Of a stretch of 64,000 bases of DNA, positions 42,701 through 50,374 are shown in pieces. Each line of letters begins with the position of its first letter. The first letter of the stretch is position 1. The translations under genes and the position numbers were made by a program. Origin of the DNA: WVZH01 sp034430895 (lineage in GTDB: Bacteria > Chloroflexota > Anaerolineae > Anaerolineales > E44-bin32); assembly GCA_034430895.1 (NCBI GenBank), contig DAOUDW010000008.1, forward strand, positions 1-64,000, given 5' to 3'. The notes beneath the pieces are model-generated. The model had not been told where the DNA came from, did not search any database, and saw only the letters and a program-made list of their open reading frames with translations.

Positions 42701-45700
42701 CCGACACACCCTGCAGCTGGTTCGGCGTTACATGTGATGCGGGTCATGTTACCCAGTTGATGCTGCCCGGCAATGGCCTCACCGGCGTTCTACCCGCCGG
42801 CCTTGTGAATTTATCTGAGCTTAGGTCGCTCCACCTTAACGTCAATCAGTTGACAGGTGGCATTCCTTCCATTTATGGGTCCTTTCCTGAATTGAGGGTT
42901 CTGATGCTATGGAACAACGAGTTATCAGGGGATATCCCGCCGGAGTTGGGAAATCTGAGCAATGCCACTTACCTCAGTTTGGGAATGAACAATTTAAGCG
43001 GGACGATTCCACCGCAGTTGGGCGATCTCACCAATCTTGGGCGACTCGAGCTGGATGTTAACCAACTGAGTGGACCCATACCGATCGAGCTCACCAATCT
43101 CACAGACTTGGATTTGCTTGGATTGAGCAACAATCAACTGAGCGGGACGATACCAGCGGAGTTTTGTAATCTAGTCAATCTTAGGCTGCTCTCCCTGAGT
43201 CACAACCAGCTGAGCGGAACCATTCCGCCGGAGCTGGGGAATATGATCGCGCTCGATGGATTGGCGGTCGACAATAATGGTTTAAGCGGGTCGATTCCGA
43301 TAGAGATTGGAAATCTCTCCAACTTGATAACGCTCTCGTTGGATAGTAATCAGCTAAGCGGTGTAATACCAGTGGAGTTGGGGGACTTGGGTAATCTCCG
43401 CTACCTTCGGTTAAACGACAATCAACTGCTTGGGAACGTGCCGGATTCGTTTGGCAATCTTGTTGATTTGCTAGAGCTGTATCTCCATGGGAACGTTTCC
43501 CTGACTGGACCGCTGCCGCTGTCGTTGACCAATCTTTCCGACATGGAAGTATTCCATTATTACGACACGGATATCTGTGATCCGGATGACGTTACCTTCA
43601 AGAACTGGTTGATGGGTATCGACGATCTACGCAGCACGGGGGTGACCTGTGGTCTAGATTATTGTGCACTTCAGACCGAGATCCCGGTCGACGAATGTCG
43701 GGCGTTGGAAGATTTGTACGACAGCACGGATGGGGATAACTGGACGGACAACACCGATTGGTTGATGACCAATAGCCCCTGCAGCTGGTTCGGCGTAACC
43801 TGTGCGGGGGGTCACGTTACCATTTTAGAATTAGGCAACAACCAATTGAATGGTCCACTGCCATCCGAATTAGGGGATTTTCCATATCTGTTTGGTCTGA
43901 CTCTCAGCGGTAATTCGCTAAGTGGTTCGATCCCGACAGAACTGGGAAATCTTACGAATTTACAAGTAATCGATCTCAACTGGAACCAGTTTTCCGGTTC
44001 GATTCCGATTGAAATTGGCAACCTTATGGTTTTGGAATGGCTCTTTTTAAATGATAACCAACTGACAGGTACGATTCCTGCGCAGTTGGGTTCATTGGAC
44101 AGACTTACCAGACTCAACCTGAGTAATAACCAGTTAACTGGAAGTATCCCCTCCAGCTTTGGCAACCTGCTCGCTTTGGAGAGATTATATCTGGAGGACA
44201 ACGCCCTCAGCGGTACCATTCCGCCGGAGATCGGCAACCTTACCAACCTGACTTTGCTACACATGTATATCAACGATCTGAGTGGATTCGTTCCTCCAGA
44301 ATTAGGCAATCTGACAAATCTGGAGGAGCTCTTGCTGAGCGGCAACCAGCTCAGCGGAACCCTGCCGGACGAACTGGGTAACCTGGTTTTACTACGCAGC
44401 TTGTGGTTGCACGATAATCCCGACCTCACTGGTATGCTGCCGCTGACGCTAACGAATTTGCTCTTGCTTCAGGAGTTCTACTTCGAGAACACCGATCTGT
44501 GTGAACCGCCGCATCCATATTTCCAGACCTGGTTGAACGGCACGTTCGATGTTCGCAGCACCGAGGTGACCTGCGACATTCCATTCTGTAGCATGGTCAC
44601 GGAAATTCCGCAACTGGAGTGTGAGGCACTGGAGGCGCTTTACCTTAGTACGGACGGCGATAATTGGCATTACAGGGATGGGTGGATGGAACGAATCGAA
44701 CCCTGTACCTGGGGCGGTGTCTATTGCCCGACAGATCACGTGACTCGCCTGGATCTGCAAGCGAATGGATTGAATGGCGCCTTGCCACCCGAGCTGGGTC
44801 AACTTGGGTATCTGGAGTATCTCGATCTCCATGACAATCAGCTCAGCGGGCCCATACCTTCCGAATTGGGTAACTTAGAACGGCTGGAGATTCTTGCCCT
44901 CTCCACAAATCAACTCAGCGGAAGTATTCCGGCTTCAATTGGGAATCTGGCGAACCTGAAGTTACTTAATTTGCGGACCAATCAGCTGACCGGTTCTCTA
45001 CCACCATCCATTGGACAACTTGCCAATTTGGAATACTTAGGCTTGGGGGAGAATCCAATCTCTGGCACACTGCCTGCCGAATGGGGAAATCTAAGTCAGC
45101 TTAAGTACCTCTCGATCTACCAAAATCCGATCAGCGGAACGATTCCACCAGAGTGGGGTAACCTGAGCAGCCTCGAGAATCTTAATATTGTCAGCACGCA
45201 GATCGGCGGGGTGATCCCTGCTGAGTTCGGCAATTTAACTGCTTTAGAATTCTTAACGTTGGCAGATAATCAACTCACGGGCCTGCTGCCTCCCGAACTG
45301 GGAGATCTCCCCAATCTCGGGTCGCTTCGATTATCATACAACCAGTTGACTGGCGAGTTGCCTGGCTATTGGTCAAATTTTTCGAGCCTCAGTTTTCTCG
45401 ATGTGGGCTACAATTCGCTTTCCGGTCCAGTGCCGTTATCATATGTAAACATCAGCTCCCTGACAGGGTTCGAGTTCGATAACACCAACATCTGTGAACC
45501 ACCGGACCCTGTTTTTCAGGATTGGCTGAACAATCTAACGTTAGTGCTAAGTACGGACGTGTTCTGCCCCAACACCGGGACAGGAACGAACGTCACGGTT
45601 AATCCCATTGATTACGCTAGTAATACTACTCCGGTTACGCTGACATTTACGAGTGTGGTCGTTGAAGGCTACTCCTCCCTGGAGATCACGGAGGAGGGTC

Positions 45701-47112
45701 CGACGCCGCCGGGAGGATTCATGCTCGGAGACCCATCGACCTATTTCGAGCTTAACTCAACGGCCGGATACTGGGGTGTGGAGATCTGCATCGACTACAG
45801 TGGTATCAGCTACACGGACGAATCGGCACTGGCGCTTTACCACTATGAAGATGGGGATTGGGTTGATGTGACCACTGTCCATGATATGGCCAATGACGTC
45901 ATCTGCGGGTATGCGGATCAATTATCCCCCTTCGCGGTGCTCGAATACGTAAATCAGCCACCGGTTGCCAACGATGACGAAGCCGCCGCAGATGAAGATG
46001 ATCCTCTGACGATCGACGTGCTATCGAACGATAGCGATCCGGATGGCGATTCCTTGTCGATAGTATCCGTCACGCAAGGGCGTTTCGGCTCTGTGTCGAT
46101 TGATCCGGATGGGTTGAGTCTCACATACGTTCGGGATCCCGGTTTCAACGGTACCGACGGTTTCACCTATACTGTAAGCGATGGCATCGGTGAGACGGCG
46201 ACAGCATCGGTGAAAGTGAGCATTACACCGGAAGTGCGCCTTGGGGATAATGTGCAGTTGGGGATGTGGGTTCAGATCGGAAAATGGACCAAGATCGGTA
46301 ACAACACAATCATCGCAGATCAAGTAGTCATCGGCCGCAGTGTGCGAATCGGCAAAAATGTCCACATCGGTGCTGATTCAACCATAGAGAATCGGGTAAG
46401 GATCGGCGATGATGCTGTGTTGGGGGAAAACGCTCAAATTGGCTACCGGGTGTTCATCGACAAGAATGTTACTGCCGGGAATGGCTTGATCGTCGCTGAG
46501 TACACACGAATCAGGCGAAACGCAGAACTTGGCAATGATGTATCTATCGGTGCCAGGGCGTACATCGACCGCCAGGCCGATATTCAGGATGGAGTGAGCC
46601 TTGGGTACAAAACGCGGATTGGGCGAGATTCTGAAGTCGGAGCAGGAGGCAGGGTGGGCGTAGCCGTTTCGATAGGCAAAGATGCTGCGATAGGAGTGGA
46701 CGCTTCGATCGGTTACTATGCACGTCTGGGCACAGGTGTTGTCCTGGGGGAACGGGCTGTTATCAGTATGAAAGTGAAAATCGACCGCTATGTAGCAGCA
46801 GGGGATGATTTTAACGTACAGGCTGGTACGAAGATCGGATCGAATACCCACATCGGGAATGGGGTGACGCTTGGATCCAAGGTGTCCCTGAGTAAACGGG
46901 TTGTCGTCGCAGATGGTGTGTCGATCGGCAAACGCACACGAGTAGGAAGTCGAACAGTTATTGATACTCGCACATCCATTGGAAGTGACTGCCGAATCGG
47001 ATGGCGGGTGATCGTTGGCAGTGATGTACGAGTTGGTGACCGTGTCAGGATTCGAAATAGATCGCGGGTTCCAGCTAACAGCATTTTACCGAGTGGATCA
47101 ACTTGGCCGTAG
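39730..47112 (+). CDS. Giant secreted mosaic protein: beta-helix, 3 LRR modules, cadherin-like, LbH
   Basis: The 2460-residue protein starts at ATG 39730 (AAGGAGA upstream) with a signal peptide (about 1-38, NASA-A). Domains in order: a right-handed beta-helix (about 39-940) opening with CSLRAAIMEANA and closing with a choice-of-anchor-Q-like end (LPGSPAIDAGDD). Three leucine-rich-repeat modules follow (about 956-1308, 1312-1618 and 1620-1946). Each has a Cys-rich cap containing PCSWFGVTC or a variant, plant-style repeats LSGxIPxELGNLxxL, and a C-terminal Cys cap. Next come a beta domain (1948-2075), a cadherin-like domain (about 2076-2167; ANDDEAAADEDDPLTIDVLSNDSD), and a left-handed beta-helix of hexapeptides (about 2168-2460). 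It is probably an adhesin or polysaccharide-binding surface protein. There is no membrane anchor or LPxTG at the C-terminus. Confidence 0.88.
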   Translation: MNTSTAHKRRKLCIGWHSIMVLLLFIGLLMYFRGNASAAIFQVNSNSDEVDTIPGDGSCKTASNLCSLRAAIMEANALPGQDVIILPAGSYILSINGAGEDAAATGDLDITEGLTISGAGMAQSIIEGAGLDRVFHVAPNAGAFEVVLEDLTVRGGSSSLGGGIYNAGSLTLNNVSVSDNADFGIFNMSSSLSINDSQVNLNTSGGIVSFGGTLDMTNTDIMENGGTGIDAESAFVAIVGGTIGQNTGGGLNFFGNDHSLTDVTITDNSNPNDGEGGGLRVLMGGSVVVTRCTISRNQADVGGGIYYSGNEFTIIGGTLSGNEADDGGGLYLASGAMMFDGTTLIDNLADENGGAVYSDTRAMLVLRDNTELGQIGHANQSDADSDSSGVGGGIYNKGDLTLDNASVAYNVGDGIYNAAGSVDITSSDIVGNSQSGINSFASSSPLVSVALNDTTIDSNQSAGVECINTDLTIQGGTISANQFGGVWGNGCEMSLTNVQIIGNSTPGNGGGIMSANYAPVVNGGVIRGNQAAGMGGGVYYWGLIGREMQMSAILLEDNEALSGGGVYVDAATATLNGVTLRDNRALEDGGGIYVADHNDATLNLLNGSQIGEAGHGNMSDADGDSSGVGAGIYNIGTLNMESSAVSYNFGDGVWNEGPAMTLTDSVVSYNDGQGIYTFSSSPPLLPVTITNSEIVGNNIFGYYGINSDLVFTGGSVRDNQGIGVLVMTSLTMSDATVSGNASSTNGGGLYLANIITATITDSTISGNTAVGNGGGIYYWGLTGGELSLTNVTINGNEADGHGGGIIVDSPPASTLNLTNVTISDNQADADVNGAGEGDIIFTNGTVNLVNTILNGNGSGSNCAGSLADITSQGYNLSSDASCPFGAVGDQTNTIPMLDALQDNGGPTETQALLPGSPAIDAGDDLSCPSTDQRGEPRPQGMACDVGAYESQPVDMCEIQTEIPLSECRALEDFYTSTNGDSWTDNTYWLVTDTPCSWFGVTCDAGHVTQLMLPGNGLTGVLPAGLVNLSELRSLHLNVNQLTGGIPSIYGSFPELRVLMLWNNELSGDIPPELGNLSNATYLSLGMNNLSGTIPPQLGDLTNLGRLELDVNQLSGPIPIELTNLTDLDLLGLSNNQLSGTIPAEFCNLVNLRLLSLSHNQLSGTIPPELGNMIALDGLAVDNNGLSGSIPIEIGNLSNLITLSLDSNQLSGVIPVELGDLGNLRYLRLNDNQLLGNVPDSFGNLVDLLELYLHGNVSLTGPLPLSLTNLSDMEVFHYYDTDICDPDDVTFKNWLMGIDDLRSTGVTCGLDYCALQTEIPVDECRALEDLYDSTDGDNWTDNTDWLMTNSPCSWFGVTCAGGHVTILELGNNQLNGPLPSELGDFPYLFGLTLSGNSLSGSIPTELGNLTNLQVIDLNWNQFSGSIPIEIGNLMVLEWLFLNDNQLTGTIPAQLGSLDRLTRLNLSNNQLTGSIPSSFGNLLALERLYLEDNALSGTIPPEIGNLTNLTLLHMYINDLSGFVPPELGNLTNLEELLLSGNQLSGTLPDELGNLVLLRSLWLHDNPDLTGMLPLTLTNLLLLQEFYFENTDLCEPPHPYFQTWLNGTFDVRSTEVTCDIPFCSMVTEIPQLECEALEALYLSTDGDNWHYRDGWMERIEPCTWGGVYCPTDHVTRLDLQANGLNGALPPELGQLGYLEYLDLHDNQLSGPIPSELGNLERLEILALSTNQLSGSIPASIGNLANLKLLNLRTNQLTGSLPPSIGQLANLEYLGLGENPISGTLPAEWGNLSQLKYLSIYQNPISGTIPPEWGNLSSLENLNIVSTQIGGVIPAEFGNLTALEFLTLADNQLTGLLPPELGDLPNLGSLRLSYNQLTGELPGYWSNFSSLSFLDVGYNSLSGPVPLSYVNISSLTGFEFDNTNICEPPDPVFQDWLNNLTLVLSTDVFCPNTGTGTNVTVNPIDYASNTTPVTLTFTSVVVEGYSSLEITEEGPTPPGGFMLGDPSTYFELNSTAGYWGVEICIDYSGISYTDESALALYHYEDGDWVDVTTVHDMANDVICGYADQLSPFAVLEYVNQPPVANDDEAAADEDDPLTIDVLSNDSDPDGDSLSIVSVTQGRFGSVSIDPDGLSLTYVRDPGFNGTDGFTYTVSDGIGETATASVKVSITPEVRLGDNVQLGMWVQIGKWTKIGNNTIIADQVVIGRSVRIGKNVHIGADSTIENRVRIGDDAVLGENAQIGYRVFIDKNVTAGNGLIVAEYTRIRRNAELGNDVSIGARAYIDRQADIQDGVSLGYKTRIGRDSEVGAGGRVGVAVSIGKDAAIGVDASIGYYARLGTGVVLGERAVISMKVKIDRYVAAGDDFNVQAGTKIGSNTHIGNGVTLGSKVSLSKRVVVADGVSIGKRTRVGSRTVIDTRTSIGSDCRIGWRVIVGSDVRVGDRVRIRNRSRVPANSILPSGSTWP
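40219..42075 (+). repeat. Three divergent copies of a 230-238-codon unit in the beta-helix region
   Basis: The segment GGGIYNxGxLxLxxxSVxxN recurs with its Ile codon at 40219, 40909 and 41623, spacings of 690 and 714 bp. Between copies 2 and 3 the 714-bp register is kept over a long stretch: SDADSDSSGVGGG/SDADGDSSGVGAG, and GGGVYYWGL/GGGIYYWGL at 41341 and 42055. This shows internal duplication of about 235 residues, now diverged. Confidence 0.7.
42595..45567 (+). repeat. Three tandem LRR modules with matching N- and C-caps
   Basis: Modules begin at the Cys codons 42595, 43663 and 44587. Each begins with Cys-x-x-x-TEIPxxEC, an ALExxYxST-GDxW segment, and a WxGVxC-type cap. It then has 8 to 11 repeats of about 24 residues and closes with a cap of the form DxCxPPxPxFQxWLN...STxVxC. 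The caps of all three modules align, showing triplication of a whole module. Confidence 0.75.
46231..47109 (+). repeat. Hexapeptide repeats encoding a left-handed beta-helix
   Basis: About 290 residues made of hexads with the pattern [IVL]-G-x-x-x-x, for example VQIGKWTKIG and VRIGKNVHIG. At least 17 Ile-Gly steps are spaced by 6 or 12 residues. This is the hexapeptide transferase-type fold, estimated at about 16 coils, without recognisable acyltransferase loops. Confidence 0.8.
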
Positions 47113-47222
47113 TGCCTGGGAAGGATGAAAATCTTACAAGGATATAGAGCCTTGCCCAAGCAGGTTGAGTGATGAGTCTTGAGGGATTGTCGAATCGGGT
47201 GCAGTCGAATGACTGTGCCCGA

Positions 47223-47250
47223 TTGGAATTTCCAGAATAGATGGTAGAAT
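47223..47250 (+). promoter_or_regulatory. Candidate promoter of the UPF0104/FAD-oxidoreductase pair
   Basis: TTGGAA (47223-47228) and TAGAAT (47245-47250) are separated by 16 nt. The transcript would start near 47257, directly at a strong hairpin (47259-47281). Confidence 0.5.
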
Positions 47251-47258
47251 CCAGCCGC

Positions 47259-47281
47259 GGCGGGGTTAGGAATACCCCGCC
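47259..47281 (+). promoter_or_regulatory. Leader hairpin upstream of the UPF0104-type gene
   Basis: GGCGGGGT (47259-47266) pairs with ACCCCGCC (47274-47281) around a 7-nt loop. There is no T-run. It lies at the predicted 5' end of the transcript, 18 nt before the GTG start, so it may stabilise the mRNA or affect initiation. Confidence 0.4.
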
Positions 47282-47299
47282 GATTGCATAGGAGATATC

Positions 47300-48313
47300 G
47301 TGAAACGCTGGCAATTTTGGTTGGGCGTTGCCATTAGCGCAGTTTTGCTCTGGGACGCGCTGCGAGGCTTTCAACTTGCCGATGCCTGGGAAATCGTCCG
47401 CAGTGCGAATTACTGGTGGTTGATACCGGGTATTGCGGTCTATTTCCTTGCAGTAATCGCACGTGCTTGGCGCTGGCACTATCTCTTACGACCTATTAAA
47501 GCCATCTCAACAAAATCCATGTTCCCGATCGTCGCCATTGGCTACATGGGCAATAACATCTATCCCGTCCGTGCAGGAGAGTTGCTGCGGGCATACGTTT
47601 TACGGCGTCGTGAGAATGTAGCCATATCCGCCTCACTGGCGACGATCATCGTGGAGCGTGCCCTGGATGGCGTCGTGATGCTGGCCTTCGTCTTCATCAA
47701 TCTCCCCGAACTTGCCAAGCTCACAGCGGATTCTGGTTTTGCAGGGAGCATCCAGACGTTAGCTATTATCGGCGCCGTGGTCTTCTTCAGCGCGGTGCTA
47801 GTTTTCATGTTCATGGCGGTTTTCCCCAAACGTGCGATGCAGGTTGTTGAGTGGCTCACCATGAGATTCCTGCCTGAGCGTTTTCGGACGCGTGTGATCG
47901 ATCTGAGCGAGCGATTTTTAGAAGGTTTTGCTGCATTGCGGTCACCATTGGATGTCCTTATGGTTTTGATTACCTCGATCGTAATCTGGTTGCTCGAGAC
48001 CGGTAAGTACTGGTTTGTAATGCATGCATTCTCTTTTAAGGTGAGTTTCTTTGCGTTGATGCTCATGAACGGCATCGTCAATCTGGCCACGACCATTCCT
48101 TCCGCTCCTGGATATGTGGGAACGTTCGACCGACCGGGCATCGCAGTTCTCGAAGCCTATGGCGTGAAGAAATCCCTGGCGACCAGCTACACACTCGTTT
48201 TACACGCAGCGCTTTGGCTGCCGATTACCCTGTTGGGTGCATACTATATGACGCGGGAGGGACTTAGTTGGGAACGGATACGCAGCGAAATGGAAGAGGA
48301 GCAAGAAGCATGA
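47300..48313 (+). CDS. UPF0104/LPG synthase-type integral membrane protein
   Basis: The 337-residue protein has about eight membrane helices and the pattern of the lysylphosphatidylglycerol-synthase transmembrane (UPF0104, YbhN-like) family: ARAWRWHYLLRPI, then IGYMGNNIYPVRAGELLRAYVL, and later the NLATTIPSAPGYVGTFD motif. Proteins of this family are putative lipid or glycolipid flippases; no synthase domain is attached. Start GTG 47300 has AGGAGAT upstream. Its last codons overlap the start of the FAD oxidoreductase gene (ATGA, 48310-48313), so the two act together in all likelihood. Confidence 0.88.
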   Translation: MKRWQFWLGVAISAVLLWDALRGFQLADAWEIVRSANYWWLIPGIAVYFLAVIARAWRWHYLLRPIKAISTKSMFPIVAIGYMGNNIYPVRAGELLRAYVLRRRENVAISASLATIIVERALDGVVMLAFVFINLPELAKLTADSGFAGSIQTLAIIGAVVFFSAVLVFMFMAVFPKRAMQVVEWLTMRFLPERFRTRVIDLSERFLEGFAALRSPLDVLMVLITSIVIWLLETGKYWFVMHAFSFKVSFFALMLMNGIVNLATTIPSAPGYVGTFDRPGIAVLEAYGVKKSLATSYTLVLHAALWLPITLLGAYYMTREGLSWERIRSEMEEEQEA

Positions 48314-49602
48314 AGGTGGCGATTGTGGGGGGTGGGATCGGAGGCTTGGCGGCGGCGTATGACCTGGCAACCGCAGGAGCGCAGGTAACCCTACTCGAAG
48401 CTACCGACGCTCTCGGAGGCCTCTCGGCTGGTTTCAAGATCCCACGTTGGGATTGGTCGGTTGAAAAGTACTATCACCACTGGTTTGCCAGCGATCGCCA
48501 CATTCTCGGTTTGATTGACGAGTTGGGCTTGAGTCACCGGCTGATGTTCCCCAGACCCGTTACCGCCGTTTATTACCAGGGTGAGTTTTACGCCTTGGAT
48601 TCCCCGCTGGCCGTGCTGCGTTTTCCGGGTATGCCTCCAATACATCGCTTGTGGATGGGCATGATCGTTGCCTATTTAAAGTACGTCGCACGTTGGAAAC
48701 CACTCGAATCGGTGACAGCGGACTCCTGGCTGCGGCGTTGGATGGGCGAGAAAGCGTATGAACGCTTGTGGAAGCCGCTCTTGGTCAGCAAGTTTGGCGA
48801 TCATTATACCAATGTCAACATGGCCTGGATGTGGGCGCGTTTCAAAGCGCGTACCCCGCGTTTGGGCACGTTTGAGGGTGGATTCCAGGCCTTCATCGAC
48901 GCCTTCGCAGATCGTGTCCGGGAAGCAGGTGTGGAGATTCAACTGCGCACGCCGGTGCAGCGCATCGAAGCCAATACCGGTGGTGGGATTTCGTTATCGT
49001 TGGGAAACGGTAGCATACAGACGGACCAGTGCCTGGTAACAAGTTCACCCGCCGTTATGACAAAATTGGCACCAACTTTGCCGGCGGACTACCTCACTCG
49101 ATTACTGGAGATGAAGTCGATGGGCGCGGTGGTGTTGATCCTGGCGCTCAAGCATCGCATCTCGGAAAAAGGGATTTACTGGCACAATCTGCCTAAAGAC
49201 AGCGGTTTCCCTTTTCTGTCACTCGTCGAACATACGAATTTCATCTCCCCGGCATTTTTCAGTGGGGATCACATTGTATATTGTGGTGATTATCTCGCTC
49301 CGGATCACGAATATTTCTCATTAAGTAAAGAGCAAATTTTGGAAAAATTCCTGCCGTCACTCAAGCGTTTCAACCCCAGTTTTGAGACTGAATGGGTTCG
49401 AGATTCGTGGATGTTTCGCACGGCCTATGCCCAGCCCGTTCCTGAATTGAATCACTCCGAGGCGATACCAGATGTCAGAACGCCGATTCCCGGCTTGTGG
49501 TTTGCCAGTATGAGCCAGGTCTATCCGTGGGATCGGGGAACGAACTTCGCTGTAGAGATCGCACGTCGAACGGCAGCAGAAATGCTGTCTTTCCAGGCAT
49601 GA
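48310..49602 (+). CDS. FAD-dependent oxidoreductase (amine oxidase/protoporphyrinogen oxidase-like)
   Basis: The 430-residue protein starts with the Rossmann motif MKVAIVGGGIGGLAAAYDLATAG, then the FAD-binding Glu and the second Gly motif (LLEATDALGGLSAGF), and ends with the FAD-binding WFASMSQVYPWDRGTNFAVEIARR. It belongs to the broad amine-oxidase/phytoene-desaturase/UDP-galactopyranose-mutase-like flavoprotein class. The substrate is unknown, but coupling to a putative flippase suggests a lipid-linked or isoprenoid-linked compound. ATG 48310 is chosen because it sits in the ATGA overlap and gives a canonical Rossmann start. Confidence 0.85.
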   Translation: MKVAIVGGGIGGLAAAYDLATAGAQVTLLEATDALGGLSAGFKIPRWDWSVEKYYHHWFASDRHILGLIDELGLSHRLMFPRPVTAVYYQGEFYALDSPLAVLRFPGMPPIHRLWMGMIVAYLKYVARWKPLESVTADSWLRRWMGEKAYERLWKPLLVSKFGDHYTNVNMAWMWARFKARTPRLGTFEGGFQAFIDAFADRVREAGVEIQLRTPVQRIEANTGGGISLSLGNGSIQTDQCLVTSSPAVMTKLAPTLPADYLTRLLEMKSMGAVVLILALKHRISEKGIYWHNLPKDSGFPFLSLVEHTNFISPAFFSGDHIVYCGDYLAPDHEYFSLSKEQILEKFLPSLKRFNPSFETEWVRDSWMFRTAYAQPVPELNHSEAIPDVRTPIPGLWFASMSQVYPWDRGTNFAVEIARRTAAEMLSFQA

Positions 49603-49634
49603 TATATCCGCGTACACAATCTCGACGCTAGCAG

Positions 49635-50048
49635 CTATTCCGCATCCTTCGTATCTCGATCCTCGAATTGCAGGGCTGCAGAATTAATACAGTAGCGCAG
49701 ACCGGTTGGTTGCGGTCCGTCGTTGAAGACGTGACCCAGGTGCGCGTCGCAGCGGTTGCACAAGACTTCTTCACGCAGCATGCCATGACCGGTGTCTCGC
49801 TCGATACGGACGTTGTCTTCTTCGACAGCTTGATAGAAGCTCGGCCAGCCTGTCCCCGATTTGAATTTTGTGTCTGAATCGAAGAGCGGGGTACCGCAAC
49901 CTGCGCAGCGGAATATGCCTTCTCCCTTGAACTTGTTGTATCTCCCACTAAATGGCGCTTCGGTGCCTTTTTGCCGCATGATGCGGTATTGTTCCCGCGT
50001 GAGCTGCTTACGCCATGCCGCGTCGCTTTTGTGGATTTTATCCTTCAT
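49635..50048 (-). CDS. msrB: Peptide-methionine (R)-S-oxide reductase
   Basis: MsrB repairs methionine-R-sulfoxide in proteins. The 137-residue protein has the two zinc CxxC pairs (CAGC and CNRC), GTGWPSFYQAV, HLGHVFNDGP and the catalytic RYCINSAALQF with Cys, not selenocysteine. No signal peptide is seen, so it acts in the cytoplasm. Start ATG 50048 has GAGGTG five nt upstream; GTG 50060 would add four residues. It is convergent with the FAD oxidoreductase gene, with 32 bp between the stops. Confidence 0.95.
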   Translation of the reverse strand: MKDKIHKSDAAWRKQLTREQYRIMRQKGTEAPFSGRYNKFKGEGIFRCAGCGTPLFDSDTKFKSGTGWPSFYQAVEEDNVRIERDTGHGMLREEVLCNRCDAHLGHVFNDGPQPTGLRYCINSAALQFEDRDTKDAE

Positions 50049-50374
50049 TGAACACCTCACTTTGTACCAAACTCGAAGATACGTATTTTCCCATTTATCA
50101 CCACCAAGACTTTGAACTCACAGATTCAGACTTCCATTGCAGGAAATTTACCGCGGGAATATTAATGGAAGATAATCAAATCCGTCTCCTGACTGCAGCC
50201 CTTTCCGAAGCCACCGCAAGCTGTTGATAGTGCTATTCTGATTGGCGTAGGCTATTTTTCAGTAGCAACTTCACGATGATATAATTCAGCGTCGCTGAAC
50301 CGAACGAATTCCGATATGGCGCATACCGAGCGTTTACGCATGCGGCGATTCATTTCGAGTTCACGGAGGTTTAT
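50049..50374. other. Intergenic region between msrB and the pentaheme cytochrome gene
   Basis: About 326 bp without a supported gene. The left part would hold the msrB promoter, but I see no convincing boxes. The right part holds an extended -10 box, TGATATAAT (50277-50285), pointing to the cytochrome gene, with a weak TTTTCA 18 nt upstream. No terminator or known riboswitch is visible. Confidence 0.5.
50277..50285 (+). promoter_or_regulatory. Extended -10 promoter of the pentaheme cytochrome gene
   Basis: TGA plus TATAAT (50277-50285) is the same extended -10 form seen before the LCP gene. It would give a leader of about 80 nt before GTG 50375. Confidence 0.5.
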
